Source: Proteles cristata cristata (taxonomy: Eukaryota; Chordata; Mammalia; Carnivora; Hyaenidae). Taken from it: a stretch of 64,000 nt of DNA. The notes beneath the pieces were generated by a model. It did no database searches and was not told where the DNA came from. It saw only the letters and a program-made list of their open reading frames with translations. The stretch covers positions 1 through 64,000 of the forward strand of contig JAESUZ010003165.1 of assembly GCA_017311185.1 (NCBI GenBank), given 5' to 3'. Position numbers and translations under genes: made by a program. Positions 32,829-43,427 of the stretch are shown here, piece after piece. Positions within the stretch are counted from its first letter, which is position 1, and each line of letters begins with the position of its first letter.

Positions 32829-34010
32829 AAAAAATGTGAATCGTTTTCACAATTTCCCCCTCTTTTCCCCCTGAATGTTATTAATGGAAGAGCATTAATG
32901 ATTGGTCATAAAAACTTATCATATCTTGATGTTCAGGACAAATTCGTGGGTCTTGCCAAAATGCCTGTTACATTTCACAACTGGAGTGTTTGGGATAGAT
33001 TGAAAATATGTAACCTGTGGAAAAGGCCAAGAAAAAATCAAAACCCAGGAGTCCTTCCAAGTCTTTATAATAATCTGTACACAAATATCAGCACCAGAAA
33101 ACACTTTATTGAGAAATATAATTACATTGAGGTGAGATATAGTGCCTTTGGTCTACAGGCACTCTTTCGGCAACAATAACTCTGGCCTTTCACTAGATGG
33201 GTTAAATCTACTTCATGGTATTGTTTTACAACCGTTGATAAAAAGCAGAGGACTGATTTCTCAAACTGTGACACAATCACAAGCTTTCCACAATTTTGGT
33301 AAGGCTTAAATTAGGGGGGAAAGAAGCACAGCAAAAGAAAGATGTTGGTTCCCAGATGAATTGGGCAGTACTGTGGAAGCCTAACCCCTGACGTAGCACA
33401 CTTGCCCTCCCTAAAAGTTGTTCAACACATTTCTGTACAAAACAGATTTATAGCATCCATTTTCACTCTGATTTCCTGTTTCTCTGTCCATCCACTGAGC
33501 AAGTATTTGGAAGCCTAAAATGGCTATATGGAGTGTTTTAAGAGTTGACCTAGGAAGTGAGCACCCCTCTGGGAGCAATTTGATTGGTTAATACTAGTTT
33601 TGAGCCCAGTGTGTGAATCTTTATGACTGCACAGCTTCAGGAATGAATTACTTGACCTCAACTTTCTCCATAGGGGTGCACACCTTAATTTTCCATGCTA
33701 ATTTTCAAATAGAATTCCGAAAACACTTTACTTATCTAGAGGTCAACCATTCGACAAACCCCACTACTTGGAACGCAGACAAAAAGCAAGCAAAAAAGTA
33801 TCTGTGCAACCAAAAGTGATGTCATAAAAACCCATAGATTTTCCCCAACAGAGAGCTGCTAATCATTTAGAGCAAAGTTACCTTGATTTCATTAACAATT
33901 CTGATCACTACACTAATGTTGTTTTTGAGCCTACAACAGATGAGAAGAAACAAATGGTGAGGGAGAAAGAGGAACAGACAGAGGCAATAAACCTAGAACA
34001 ATATGACATT
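32829..34010. other. Unique noncoding sequence
   Basis: No interspersed repeat is recognised. The 120-codon frame at 32817-33179 begins in the SINE target-site repeat and overlaps a 61-codon frame on the other strand. It has no domain and is not called as a gene. Confidence 0.45.
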
Positions 34011-34028
34011 AAAAAAAAGATACAACTC

Positions 34029-34252
34029 GGGGCGCCTGGGTGGCTTAGTCGGTTAAGCGTTCGACTTTCGCTCAGGTCATGATCTCACGGTTCGTGGGTT
34101 CGAGCCCCGCGTCGGGCTCTGTGCTGACTGCCGGCTCAGAGCCTGAAGCCTGTTTCAATCTGTGACTCCCTCTCTCTCTGACCCTTCCCTGCTCACACTG
34201 TCTCTCTCTCTCTCTCCTAGAAATAAATAAAAACATTAAAAAAAAAAAAAAA
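34029..34252 (+). repeat. CAN-SINE, young felid-type copy (first of a doublet)
   Basis: It starts 'GGGGCGCCTGGGTGGCTTAG' and carries a well-preserved B-box-like 'GGTTCGAGCCC' (34097-34107), 'GACTGCCGGCTCAGAGCC', and a 'CTAGAAATAAATAAAAAC' tail. The A-rich target site ending 'GATACAACTC' precedes it (34019-34028) and recurs after its tail (34253-34262). Confidence 0.97.
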
Positions 34253-34264
34253 GATACAACTCTT

Positions 34265-34469
34265 GGGGCGCCTGGGTGGCTCAGTTGGTTAAGTGTCCAA
34301 CTTCAGCTCACGTCATGATGTCGCAGCTTGTGAGTTTGAGCCTCCCCCACGTCGGGCTCTTTGCTGACAGCTCGGTGCCTGGAGCCTGTTTCGGATTCTG
34401 TGTCTCCCTCTCTCTCTGCCCTTCCCCCGCTCGTGCTCTCTCTCTCTCTGTCTCAAAAATAAACATAAA
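34265..34469 (+). repeat. CAN-SINE (second of a doublet), different subfamily
   Basis: It starts 'GGGGCGCCTGGGTGGCTCAG', but has 'GCTGACAGCTCGGTGCC' and a 'CTCAAAAATAAACATAAA' tail rather than the CTAG tail of its neighbour. The flanking site recurs a third time as 'AAAAGATACTA' (34470-34480). Confidence 0.97.
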
Positions 34470-34480
34470 AAAAGATACTA

Positions 34481-34714
34481 ATTCAAAAATTATAGGAAAA
34501 GGACAAACAGCCTCATATGACTCAGGAGTCCATAAGGATATCACTTACTATATAAAAGAAACAATCATGAACAGTTATAATGATTATGAAAACATGTTTC
34601 ATTTTCTTCAATTCATACAAATTAAGAAAGCCAGATAGGTATTTAAATCATTTTATAAAATGCCATCAAATAAGGAAAACATTTCTCAAGGATTAGCACT
34701 TAGAAGGATAACTG
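34481..34714. other. Short unique spacer
   Basis: AT-rich unique DNA between SINEs; nothing recognised. Confidence 0.5.
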
Positions 34715-34945
34715 TGGAGATACAGGGGTGGCTCAGACAGTTAAGCATCCAACTTCAGTTCAGGTCATGATCTCACGGTTCATGGGTTAGAACCCCGCAT
34801 GGGGCTTTGTGCAGACAGCTCAGAGCCTAGAGCCTGCTTTGGAGTCTGTCTCCGTCCCTGTCTCTCTCTCTCTCTGCCCCTCCCCTGCTCACACTCTCTC
34901 TCTGTCTCTCAAAAATGAATAAACATTAAAAAATAAACAAATAAA
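34715..34945 (+). repeat. CAN-SINE with decayed head
   Basis: The head is reduced to 'GATACAGGGGTGGCTCAGAC', missing the usual GCGCC. 'CAGGTCATGATCTCACGG', 'GGGTTAGAACCCCGCATGGG' (a decayed B-box region), a CT run and an 'AATGAATAAACATTAAA' tail follow. Confidence 0.93.
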
Positions 34946-35170
34946 CTACATTTAAAGAAGAAAAGAAGAAAGAGAAGTTCTGGTGACATCCCTACCATTT
35001 ACCTACCAATCAGTTGATCAATCTATATACCATAATCACCTTTATGGAACAGCTCACTCCCTCAGAAGAAAATATTTTTAAATGCCAAAAACTAAATTGC
35101 AGTAGATTAAATTACTCAATCTGAGAAAGGGTATATACTCAGCACGTAGGATGGTACAGTAATCTAAAGA
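34946..35170. other. Short unique spacer
   Basis: Nothing recognised. Confidence 0.45.
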
Positions 35171-35181
35171 AATACTTTTGA

Positions 35182-35357
35182 GGGGTGCCTGGGTGGCTCA
35201 ATCAGTTGAATATCTGACTCTTGATTTCACTCAGGTCTTGTTCTCGGGGTTGTGGGATCGAGCCCTGCATGGGAGCTCTTTGCAGAGCCTGCTTAAGATT
35301 CCCTCTCTCTGTCCCTCTCCACCACTCTCGCTCTTTCTCTCTCTCAAATTAAAAAAC
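35182..35357 (+). repeat. CAN-SINE, older copy
   Basis: 'GGGTGCCTGGGTGGCTCAAT' is followed by 'TCTTGATTTCACTCAGGTC', 'GGGATCGAGCCCTGCATGGG', a shortened middle and 'CTCAAATTAAAAAAC'. The 12-bp flanks 'AATACTTTTGAG' (35171-35182) and 'AATGCTTTTGAG' (35358-35369) differ at one base. Confidence 0.95.
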
Positions 35358-35369
35358 AATGCTTTTGAG

Positions 35370-36580
35370 CTCAAACATGGATTTTGGCTTTTTTTTTTCT
35401 TTAAACCAGAAGCATAGTTCTGCTCCAAAGTATAAAAGGCTGTTTTGTCCACAAAACCACAGGAACTTGAAACAATCTGCAAGACTTGAAGACAGGCTGA
35501 TACTGAGCAGGTGGTAGCAGGAATATAGGAACCAAAGCCAGAAAGTGAGCCTTCAAGGAAAATAAGTTGCCCTCCTTTCCTGCCTCTCCGTGCTCAGGTG
35601 TGGAAAGCAAAGGAGAAAGAAGTGCAAGAGACTACATGATGGAGAAGCAGGCTGGGAGCTGGCTGATCAGGGACGTGAAAGAGGCTCTCTAACTAATCCC
35701 ATGGGCACAACAGGCATAGATGGAGACAGGCCCACGCCCACTATGGCCACCCTAGTTTTAAGAGGCAAGGTGAACACCACAATGCTAATTAACTGCCCTG
35801 CAGCCATTCTTGAGGTAGAGGATGGTGGGAAAATTAGGAACGGGTATTCCTTAAAATACGCGAAAGAAACATTCTCCCCAGTTGCTATGGTCATTCACCC
35901 ATTCATCCACTTCAGTTGTAACTACTGCAACATGTTACAGTTTGTAGAATGGCCTCGCTTCCCTACTGGATTACGTGTTTTTAAGAGCAGGCTAATCCCC
36001 CTAACTTGAGATGGTTCACTTGAGGTGCAAAGTCCCTTTTGCCATAGAAGGTAACAGTCACGCTTTTCCAGGGACTCTTGTCTGGCCTATCAAATCAAAT
36101 AAAAATTCAAGATTACAAAACAGGAAATGTGAATTTTGATTCCAGCTCAGTCACTCACTTGAAAAGCCACTTGAAAAGCCTACTCGACCCTTACACACAA
36201 CATTCCTGCTAAGTGCCCACCCACTGTCTATGTCTACCGATCTCTTGTGATGTCACCATCTTGCCGGAAGATCAACGCCCTCCTCATCCCTGTCTTCTCC
36301 ACGTGTAAGAAAGTCTGTCCCCGCCCCTCGCCCCATAATGTCTGTTGGTCCTAGCTCAGTCCTACAAAGTTCTCTCTCTCTCTAAGTTATTCACCATCCC
36401 CAAGACTTTTCACGAGCATGCCCAGTGCAGGACATGATGTCAAGATCCTTCACTCTGCCCGTGGTTCTCTCCTTAAAGAACAATTCCTCAGACACATTTC
36501 CTCCGTCAAGATATACCATGCAGTGGTCTAACAGTGCAGGGTGCTGATGTTTGTTTGGATGCCTAAAGGGTTTACATTAG
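35370..36580. other. Unique noncoding sequence
   Basis: No repeat is recognised. The 139-codon frame at 35590-36009 is the longest non-repeat frame in the window. It has no recognisable domain and overlaps a 75-codon frame on the opposite strand. Some codon bias cannot be excluded, but I do not call it a gene. Confidence 0.45.
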
Positions 36581-36594
36581 AAAAGGAATGGCAA

Positions 36595-37052
36595 TAGCAT
36601 CACTCTCCACAGTAGCCAAAACCTGGAAAGAGCCTAAGTGTCCATCAACGGACGGATGGATCAAGAAGATGTGGTTCATCTATACCATGGAATCCTACAT
36701 GGCAATGAAAAAGAATGAAATCTGGCCACGTGGAGCAACATGGATGGACCTTGAGGGTGTTATGCTGAGTGAAATAAGTCAGGCAGAGAAGGACAGATGC
36801 CATATGTTCGCACGTATAGGAGGATTAGGAGGAACTTAACGGAGGACCGTGGGGGAGAAGAAGGGGGGAAATGGTGGGGGAGAAGGAGGGAGGCAAACCA
36901 TGAGAGACTCTTGAATGCTGAGAACAAACTGAGGGCTGATGGATGTGGGGGGGAGGGGGGATGGGCATGGAGGAGGGCACTTGTGGGGATGAGCACTGGG
37001 TGTTACATGGAAACCAAACTGACAATAAACTATTTGTAAAAAAAAAAAAAAA
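36595..37052 (+). mobile_element. 5'-truncated L1 with intact target-site duplications
   Basis: It begins in the last part of ORF2 (residues such as YTMESYMAMKKNEIW and ATWMDLEGVMLSEIS, frame ending in a stop at 36837-36839). It continues through a G-rich 3' UTR and ends in A18. A 14-bp perfect duplication 'AAAAGGAATGGCAA' is at 36581-36594 and 37053-37066. Only a C-terminal scrap of the reverse transcriptase protein is present, so it cannot mobilise. Its 3' end ('ACTGACAATAAACTATTTG') differs from the other L1 ends in the window. Confidence 0.95.
36947..36964 (+). other. Potential G-quadruplex in L1 3' UTR
   Basis: G tracts of 7 and 6 followed by ATGGG meet the G3+ pattern when the longest run is split. 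G-rich 3' UTRs are a known feature of mammalian L1. Confidence 0.6.
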
Positions 37053-37066
37053 AAAAGGAATGGCAA

Positions 37067-38598
37067 AACCACGCTAGATCTATTATGACTGTATTATCAG
37101 CAGCAGCACCAGCCATAACAGGAAGGCGTCTGGATTGCAATGTAGTAAATACATTATTTGAAAGTAAGTGAAGCGACTCTAGGGCCCAGTGTCTTAGGCA
37201 GCCAGCATGGCATTCATAGCCAATTTCAATTCTTTTGAAAAACACCACTTGTGGTTAATCATGTTGAACATACATCTTTCCTAGACACAGTGACGGAAAG
37301 ATGGATGGGTGGGCCTGCAAGGTCTTTAAAATATATCGGTTGGTGTCATCTAGCTGTCTCAATAAACTGAACAGATTCCTGAGTGTCTTTCCCTCCTGGT
37401 CAAACGGTAACTCCCACAAAGTAGCCTACGGAAGTTGCAATATCTTGATGCCTTTCATAGAGATCAAAAGTCTATGGGGCCACCAAGGACCCTGGGTAAC
37501 TCCTGAAGGGTTGTCTGGGCAGGCGAACAGCTAGGATTCCTGAAGACCGACTGCCATGAACTTGTCAGGAGCAGCGATGGCCTCTTCCACTGACGCTGTG
37601 CAACGTTCTCAGAAATAAGCTGGTAAGTAGCTTGAGACCACTGCCTCTGGACTCTCACCCGCTGAACAGAGAGCAAAAAGTCCAAACTTAAGCTGGAAAA
37701 CACTCCCTGGGTAATATTCTGCTTGGCTCACTCCCCCTTGACGCTCCTTCCTTCTTTCCGCAGAGCCAGGGAGCCTGGGATCCTCCCACAGGGAACTGGA
37801 TTAGGGAGACACGGGGCTGGTCCAGTGCTCACTGCATGCCTCGGACGCAGTCATGGGCTCTACCTTGACCCCAAACCAACTCCTGCCTTTCGGTCAAGTT
37901 TTGAGAAGTAGGCTTCTGCCTTATTTCCCGGGACTCAGCTCTGCCCTTAAACCATCTCGGCAGCCTCGTCCTTGCAGGATATGGAAAAATTAATGATGCC
38001 ATCTCGGTCTTGCCTTTTTCTTTCTTGTGCCAGGAGGTAAGTGCCACTCCTAAACACCAACCCTGTGGCCGAGGCCTTGCTAAGCAGAAGGATATGCCTG
38101 AGGTCTACTGCATACTATTTGTTATGATTCTGTGATGTTCCTTAAGCCTACAATCTCAGTGCATTTTTTCCACTGCCTGTCAGGGCACCTTGCCGTCTCT
38201 TGGTAAATATGAAACCATGTCTCCCAGTTAGCATGCCTCACCTGATGGGGTGACATTCTCTCTATTGCCAGTAGGCAGGCTGTCCCCACCATCCCTCTGA
38301 GCCACACCAGCATGTCTACCGAGTTCTGAGTCCTCGCATAACTGGGCTGCTCCTTCCTGTGCGGTGAACAACTCTGCCATTGCTTGGATCATGAGACCCA
38401 GGGGATCCCATGAGTGATCCTTTAGATTAATGACATTTTTGAGAATACCCCCATTAAGATAGTTTTTGGAGAGCTAAGTTTTAGGAATACCATCCAGTTT
38501 TCTTTTATAACATATGGTACATGTTTTATAACATGCATTTTGTATGTAGATGTATAGATATAGGGTTTTTTTTTCCCCCAAGTAAAGGAATTAATATT
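37067..38598. other. Unique noncoding sequence
   Basis: No repeat or gene recognised in 1.5 kb. Frames of 60-79 codons occur on both strands without domains. Confidence 0.45.
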
Positions 38599-38613
38599 AG
38601 AAAATTCTATGAT

Positions 38614-38839
38614 GGGGACACCTGGGTGGCTCAGTCGGTTAAGCATCCCATTCTTGATTTCAGCTCAGGTCGTGATCTCACAGTCATGAGATTAAGCCCC
38701 ACGTTAGGTGCTGCCCTGGGCATGGAGCCTGCTTAAGATTCTCTCTCTCCCTTTCCCTTTCCCTCTGTCCCACCCTCCATGCACATGCATGCATCGCTCT
38801 CTCTCTCAAAAAAAAAAAAAAAGAAGAAAGAAAAGAAAA
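38614..38839 (+). repeat. CAN-SINE
   Basis: 'GGGGACACCTGGGTGGCTCA', 'TTTCAGCTCAGGTCGTGATC', a CT run and a long A/G tail. The target-site pair 'AGAAAATTCTATGA' (38599-38612) and 'AGAAAATTCTGTGA' (38840-38853) differs at one base. Confidence 0.95.
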
Positions 38840-38853
38840 AGAAAATTCTGTGA

Positions 38854-39977
38854 AGAGACCATCTATGTTATAAAAAGAAAAAAATTTAGGAAGTTGATTC
38901 CTACTGGTCTATTTGGTTTTAGTCTTGTGGTTTAGGGAAACTTTTACCTTTTTTTTTGCAAAATAGAGACTAAAGGTCTTAAGTCACTGGAACGTTTTCA
39001 GAAGCATTTCAATTAAGTAAATAGGCCAGACAATATATGTCTAAACATTTCTTACATTAGATGTAGAAACATTGCTATTGTATAATCATCATCTTTAGAA
39101 CAAAGTCTCCTTATGAATAGACTCTAAGTTTTATGCCAACACTAGTATACCTATGATCCATGACCTCCATCTAACATTATAAAATTTCCCACAGCACATG
39201 TATAGTAATAGCAAAAACTGACATTTATATAATACTTACAATATTTGGCAAGACATTTTAAAATATGTCACACAAACACATATACACATCCAATTGCATG
39301 TAAGACCAGAAAATAGGATTGGGCTGCTTATATTAAGACTATATCTATCTGGTAAAGTCTAAAACTGGTTGATTTTCAAGTTATCCAGAAGTTCTCTATA
39401 CTTGCCTTAACAGAGTATTATAAGGAAACATTATTTCTAAGATATAATTATCACTAGCATACTGAGAATTAAAGTTTCTGTTAGAAAGTAAAAATGGTAT
39501 TGGAATTTGCAGGAATTTGGATTCGGGGGAAAAAGAAACAAGCATCATACCCATATATAAAATATAAAGCGAGATTTTCCTGTAACACCATAATTGACAC
39601 CAGGATTTGTGTAGAGATGACATGTATTGCTTTTTTTAATAATTTTCTGGGGTTTCAACCATTTCACATGGGAATGCAAGAATAAAATGTTACATTATAA
39701 CAGAATTCTGTGGTGTTTAAACAGAAGAGAGCTGAAATAAACATTTTCCTTTTCCCACCTCACATGAAAGGTTAAATGTTGACATTTCTTTTTGTATGGT
39801 GAAAAATTTAATAAGGGTAAAGAAGAGCAGTCCAAAGAAAATAATAAACATGCATGAATACTCAGAGAGTGATGTGATATTCAAGGAAAGCACAGGGAGC
39901 TGCCATGTTGCGTGAGGATTTCCTGCATCTCAGAGGAGGTGTGCTGGTTGACTAGAGTGGAAGATTTAGGCTATTTC
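38854..39977. other. Unique, AT-rich noncoding sequence
   Basis: No repeat or gene is recognised over 1.1 kb. Confidence 0.45.
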
Positions 39978-39989
39978 AGAAACCACTTA

Positions 39990-40196
39990 TGGGGTGCCCG
40001 GGGGGCTCAGTTGGTTAAGAGTCTGACTTTGGCTCAGGTCATGATCTCACAGTTCGTGGGTTCAAGCCCCGCTTTGGGCTCTGTGCTGACAGCTCAGAGG
40101 CTGGAGCCTGTTTCTGAGTCTGTGGCTCCCTCTTTCTCTGACCCTCCCCTGCTTGCGCTGTCTCTCTCTCTCAGAAAGAAATAAAACATTAAAAAA
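39990..40196 (+). repeat. CAN-SINE
   Basis: Head 'GGGGTGCCCGGGGGGCTCAG', 'GGCTCAGGTCATGATCTCAC', 'GGTTCAAGCCC' (B-box-like), a CT run and 'AGAAATAAAACATTAAA'. Flanks 'AGAAACCACTTA' (39978-39989) and 'AGAAACCGTTTA' (40197-40208) are the target-site duplication. Confidence 0.96.
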
Positions 40197-40313
40197 AGAA
40201 ACCGTTTAAATATGAGTATCCCCGCTATTGTTTTCAGTCATAAATTCCGTTCTCCCCCACACTGGCTTGCCTCCCTTTGGTCTTCTTAGTCATGACTTCC
40301 TATGTCCTTTTAA

Positions 40314-40331
40314 TGTTTGTTTTTTGTTTTT

Positions 40332-40411
<80 letters not shown>

Positions 40412-40601
40412 TTTTTTTAGAGAAAGAGAGAGAATGATTGAGGAAAGAGGCAAAGAGAGAGGCAAAGAAAGAGAATCCCAAGCAGGCTCTGTGCTGTCAG
40501 CATGAGATCATGACCTGAGCCAAAATCACAAACCGTGAGATTGTGACCTGAGCCAAAATCAAGAGGCGGACGCTTAACGGACGGAGCCACCTCGGCGCCC
40601 C
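40314..40601 (-). repeat. CAN-SINE, antisense, with microsatellite tail and internal duplication
   Basis: The minus-strand head 'GGGGCGCCGAGGTGGCTCCG' ends at 40601. The 'GTGAG/CATGAGAT...GTGACCTGAGCCAAAATCA' block occurs twice in tandem (about 40500-40523 and 40534-40563). The A-tail position is occupied by a long (TTTC)n run. Flanks 'TATGTCCTTTTAA' (40301-40313) and 'TATGCCCTTTAA' (40606-40617) are the target-site duplication. Confidence 0.92.
40333..40411. repeat. (TTTC)n tetranucleotide microsatellite, about 20 units
   Basis: Nearly uninterrupted TTTC units grow out of the SINE tail. Ser-Phe-Phe-Leu and Lys-Glu-Arg repeat peptides in open frames on both strands are translations of this microsatellite. 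Confidence 0.97.
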
Positions 40602-40617
40602 AGCTTATGCCCTTTAA

Positions 40618-41679
40618 GTAGTGGCAAAAGAAGCAAATAAGAAAGATGGGTCCAATTTGCTTTTCTTATATTGGTTTGGAAACCTCTGATTCTCTGACTT
40701 TTCTTTTGGCTCCAAAACTCAAATAGATGATGTGAAGGCCTTCAAGGGAAGCACACAATTTTCATTTACTTCTCTTAAACAACATGGCCCTAACCGCATT
40801 TGTATTGGACTTTGGATCCCAAGTAGGGCATCTGGGGATGACTGAACGCAAGAGCCCACAAAGCTGCTTCTGGCAAATTTTGTTTCTGTGTTTTCTTTTT
40901 GTTGTGTTTTTGTTTGTTTGTTTGCTTGCTTTTAAGAGAAAACATCTATTTCCACAGAAAACATCTTGGCATTTCAACCCAAATGGAACCTCTGGTTTGA
41001 AGTTCCTATCATTTTAATTTGATTTAAGACCAAATGTGTTTAAGTGACAGCTCTTTTTTTTTCCCCCTTGTCTTACCGGAAATTTTCACAATTTAAGATG
41101 CAGAAAAATGAACCAGAAAGAAACGAATCTGTAATTCACAACAAATGAACTGTGGAATCTAAAATGCCAAGTATGGAAAAAGCATCGCTTTTGCTCCTCA
41201 AGGACTCTATTGCTACCCGCAGACCAGGGAACTGAGGAGCATCACTCTGAGGATAATCTGAGCTACCAGGCATGCAGAGGACCTTGAAAGTAGTAGTAAT
41301 CGAGAGAGCTGAGCCTCCAGCCCCGCCCAGAGAGAAAGAAGTGCTCTCCTCAGAAAGAGCACATTGTTCCAACCGTGTCCTGATGTGCAAACCCGGGTGT
41401 GTCCCAGCTGCCCAGGTACTCGTGTCCAGGAAACCCTGGACTGGGGTCCCTTTGATCAGGAGTGTCAACAGGGAAGACGCCTTGGCCATTTGAATACGGG
41501 AAAATAGCCCCAAAGAAGCTTAAGTTTGAAAAAATATACAATCTTCAGGATGACGCTGTTTTGCTTCTAGAGTCTACTCCACCCTACTGTCTTGAATGAT
41601 TCCAGAAGAATTATTTAAGCTTCATTTTTTTCAACCTTCCTGTGAGATCTGGTTTTTCCATCAGTACTAATATACCATT

Positions 41680-41717
<38 letters not shown>

Positions 41718-42014
41718 AAAGAAAAGAAGAAAGCATTAAAAGATAGCCAAACAAGATGATATATATCATCTCTGCTAAGGTCCTGCTATGGAACCGAATT
41801 CCTGAGATTTGAAATGCGTTCCATGAATGTAAAAGACATAAGTCGTCAGTCCTGATGGTGAAAAAAGGAGAATGAGGTAACGGTCACACTGAGGGGTTGT
41901 TTGTCTCAAATGTCCTATGAATAGGAATGTGAAATTAATTTTTTCCAATCTACATTCTCTCTATTCAAGAAAAACATTCACTCCTCAGTGGTAAGCTGAG
42001 GTAAGGTATTTAAG
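40618..42014. other. Unique noncoding sequence with a GT microsatellite
   Basis: No interspersed repeat is recognised. A T/G-rich low-complexity patch lies at 40875-40935. The 125-codon minus-strand frame at 41136-41513 overlaps frames on the other strand and has no domain. Confidence 0.45.
41682..41715. repeat. (GT)n microsatellite
   Basis: An uninterrupted run of about 16 GT units, likely polymorphic. Confidence 0.95.
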
Positions 42015-42028
42015 AGAGAATGATTCGT

Positions 42029-42220
42029 GGGGCACCCGGATGGCTCAGTCGGTTAAGTGACCAACTTTGGCTCAGGTCATGATCTCACAGTTCATGGGTT
42101 TGAGCCCCTCTGTGCTGCTACAGCACAGAGCCCGCTTCAGATCCTCTGTCTCCTTCTCTCTCTCTGCCCCCCATATCTCTCATAAATAAAAAAAACATTA
42201 ACTATTTTGAAAAAAAAAAA
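42029..42220 (+). repeat. CAN-SINE, shortened middle
   Basis: 'GGGGCACCCGGATGGCTCAG', 'GGCTCAGGTCATGATCTCAC', 'GGGTTTGAGCCCC' (B-box-like), a missing GTCGGGCTC block, CT run and A tail. The perfect 11-bp target-site duplication 'AGAGAATGATT' is at 42015-42025 and 42221-42231. Confidence 0.95.
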
Positions 42221-42231
42221 AGAGAATGATT

Positions 42232-42969
42232 AGAGTTTGTCACTTCCATGCTTCTAATTTGGGAACTTCCTACTGAAATGAAAAGTATATAGCACAGTGC
42301 AGATTTCCTCAATTTTCTGTAAAACTCAGGAATGCAGGAGGACACTTTTGGGGGAAACTTTCTTTTTTTTTTTTTTTTGGTCTTCCAATGGAGTCTCCTG
42401 AAATGATCTCCCCCTGCTGTGTGGAGGGAGTAGGGCAGTTGGGAGGCGGGGCTCTACCCGAGGCCTGCTATCTGAACAGCTGGTGGCTTGGGCACTTCCA
42501 CATAAACACACAAGCCGAAGAGGAATTTTTTCTTTTTAATTGGCCCCATTCCCGCCTTCCTGGGACATACCACAATGCCACCAACAATGAAGGGCTCAGA
42601 AAGGAGGAATCATTTATGTTTATGCGAAAATGGATCCGAACTCCATGAGGCAAAGGAAGAAATAACAAAAATCTTCAAAGACCACAAAGAGAAGTTATAA
42701 TCAAATCTGGATGCCGTTTTCGAGATCTGACAACTCTCCTCCGTACATCAGCTCTGACTGCTCGGAAAGCTGGAGCCAACCGTCCTCTCCCCCAGCCCTT
42801 TCTAGTCGGTTCCCCGGGACACTGCCTTGCTCCAGCCACGCCTTAGCATTCCCTGCTCCGGGCATGGGCAACAGCCTCAGCGAGGAGGACATTTACTCTC
42901 GGGAGCGCTTCATATACACTAAGCCATTGGTCTACAGTGTACAAAAGCGATGATCAAAAACGCCTTCAG
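42232..42969. other. Unique noncoding sequence
   Basis: A T18 run (about 42361-42378) may be the tail of an old antisense retrocopy, but no donor is recognised next to it. Frames at 42388-42648 and 42701-42892 have no domain. Confidence 0.45.
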
Positions 42970-43155
42970 GAGGCAGCATAACATAGCGGTAAAAGGGCAT
43001 GGAGTTTTGAGTAACTCAGAAGTGAACGCGAATTCCGGGTCTGCAATTAACTGGGTGTGTGACTTTGGTCAAGTTATTTAATTTCTCTGAGGCTCAGTTT
43101 GCTCAGCTGTAAGATGGGGATACTAAGGACGCCCCGCACCAAATGCATAATCACA
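42970..43155 (+). repeat. MIR
   Basis: 'GGCAGCATAACATAGCGGTA', 'GTGTGTGACTTTGGTCAAGT', 'TATTTAATTTCTCTGAGGCT', 'CAGTTTGCTCAGCTGTAAGA' and 'TGGGGATACTAAGGACGCC' are an exceptionally clear MIR 5' two-thirds on the plus strand. Confidence 0.93.
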
Positions 43156-43199
43156 CTGACGGCTAGTTTCATTGAGGGTTCCCTAAAGTAACTATTCTT

Positions 43200-43410
43200 T
43201 TTTTTTTATTTTATTTTATTTCTAGGAGAGAGAGAGAGACAGTGTGAGCAGGGGAGGGTCAGAGAGAGAGGGAGCCACAGACTGAAACAGGCTCCAGGCT
43301 CTGAGCCGGCAGTCAGCACAGAGCCCGACGCGGGGCTCGAACCCACAAACCGCGAGATCATGACCCAAGCGAAAGTCGGACGCTTAACTGACTAAGCCAC
43401 CCAGGCGCCC
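43200..43410 (-). repeat. CAN-SINE, very young felid-type copy, antisense
   Basis: On the minus strand: 'GGGGCGCCTGGGTGGCTTAG', 'GGTTCGAGCCCCGCGTCGGG', 'GACTGCCGGCTCAGAGCC' and 'CTAGAAATAAAATAAAAT'. A perfect 17-bp target-site duplication 'CTAAAGTAACTATTCTT' is at 43183-43199 and 43411-43427. Confidence 0.97.
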
Positions 43411-43427
43411 CTAAAGTAACTATTCTT

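Noticed and set aside
35590..36009. 139-codon open frame, plus strand
   Set aside because: Composition and residue pattern look random, an opposite-strand frame overlaps it, and no start context or splice signals support it.
36588..36839. 83-codon frame with reverse-transcriptase-like C-terminal residues
   Set aside because: It is the truncated end of L1 ORF2, not a host gene; the enzyme's catalytic part is absent.
40228..40505. Ser-Phe-Phe-Leu and Lys-Glu-Arg repeat peptides on both strands
   Set aside because: They are translations of the TTTC microsatellite in the SINE tail.
42361..42378. T18 run as an antisense retrocopy tail
   Set aside because: No element or gene sequence is recognised on its downstream side.
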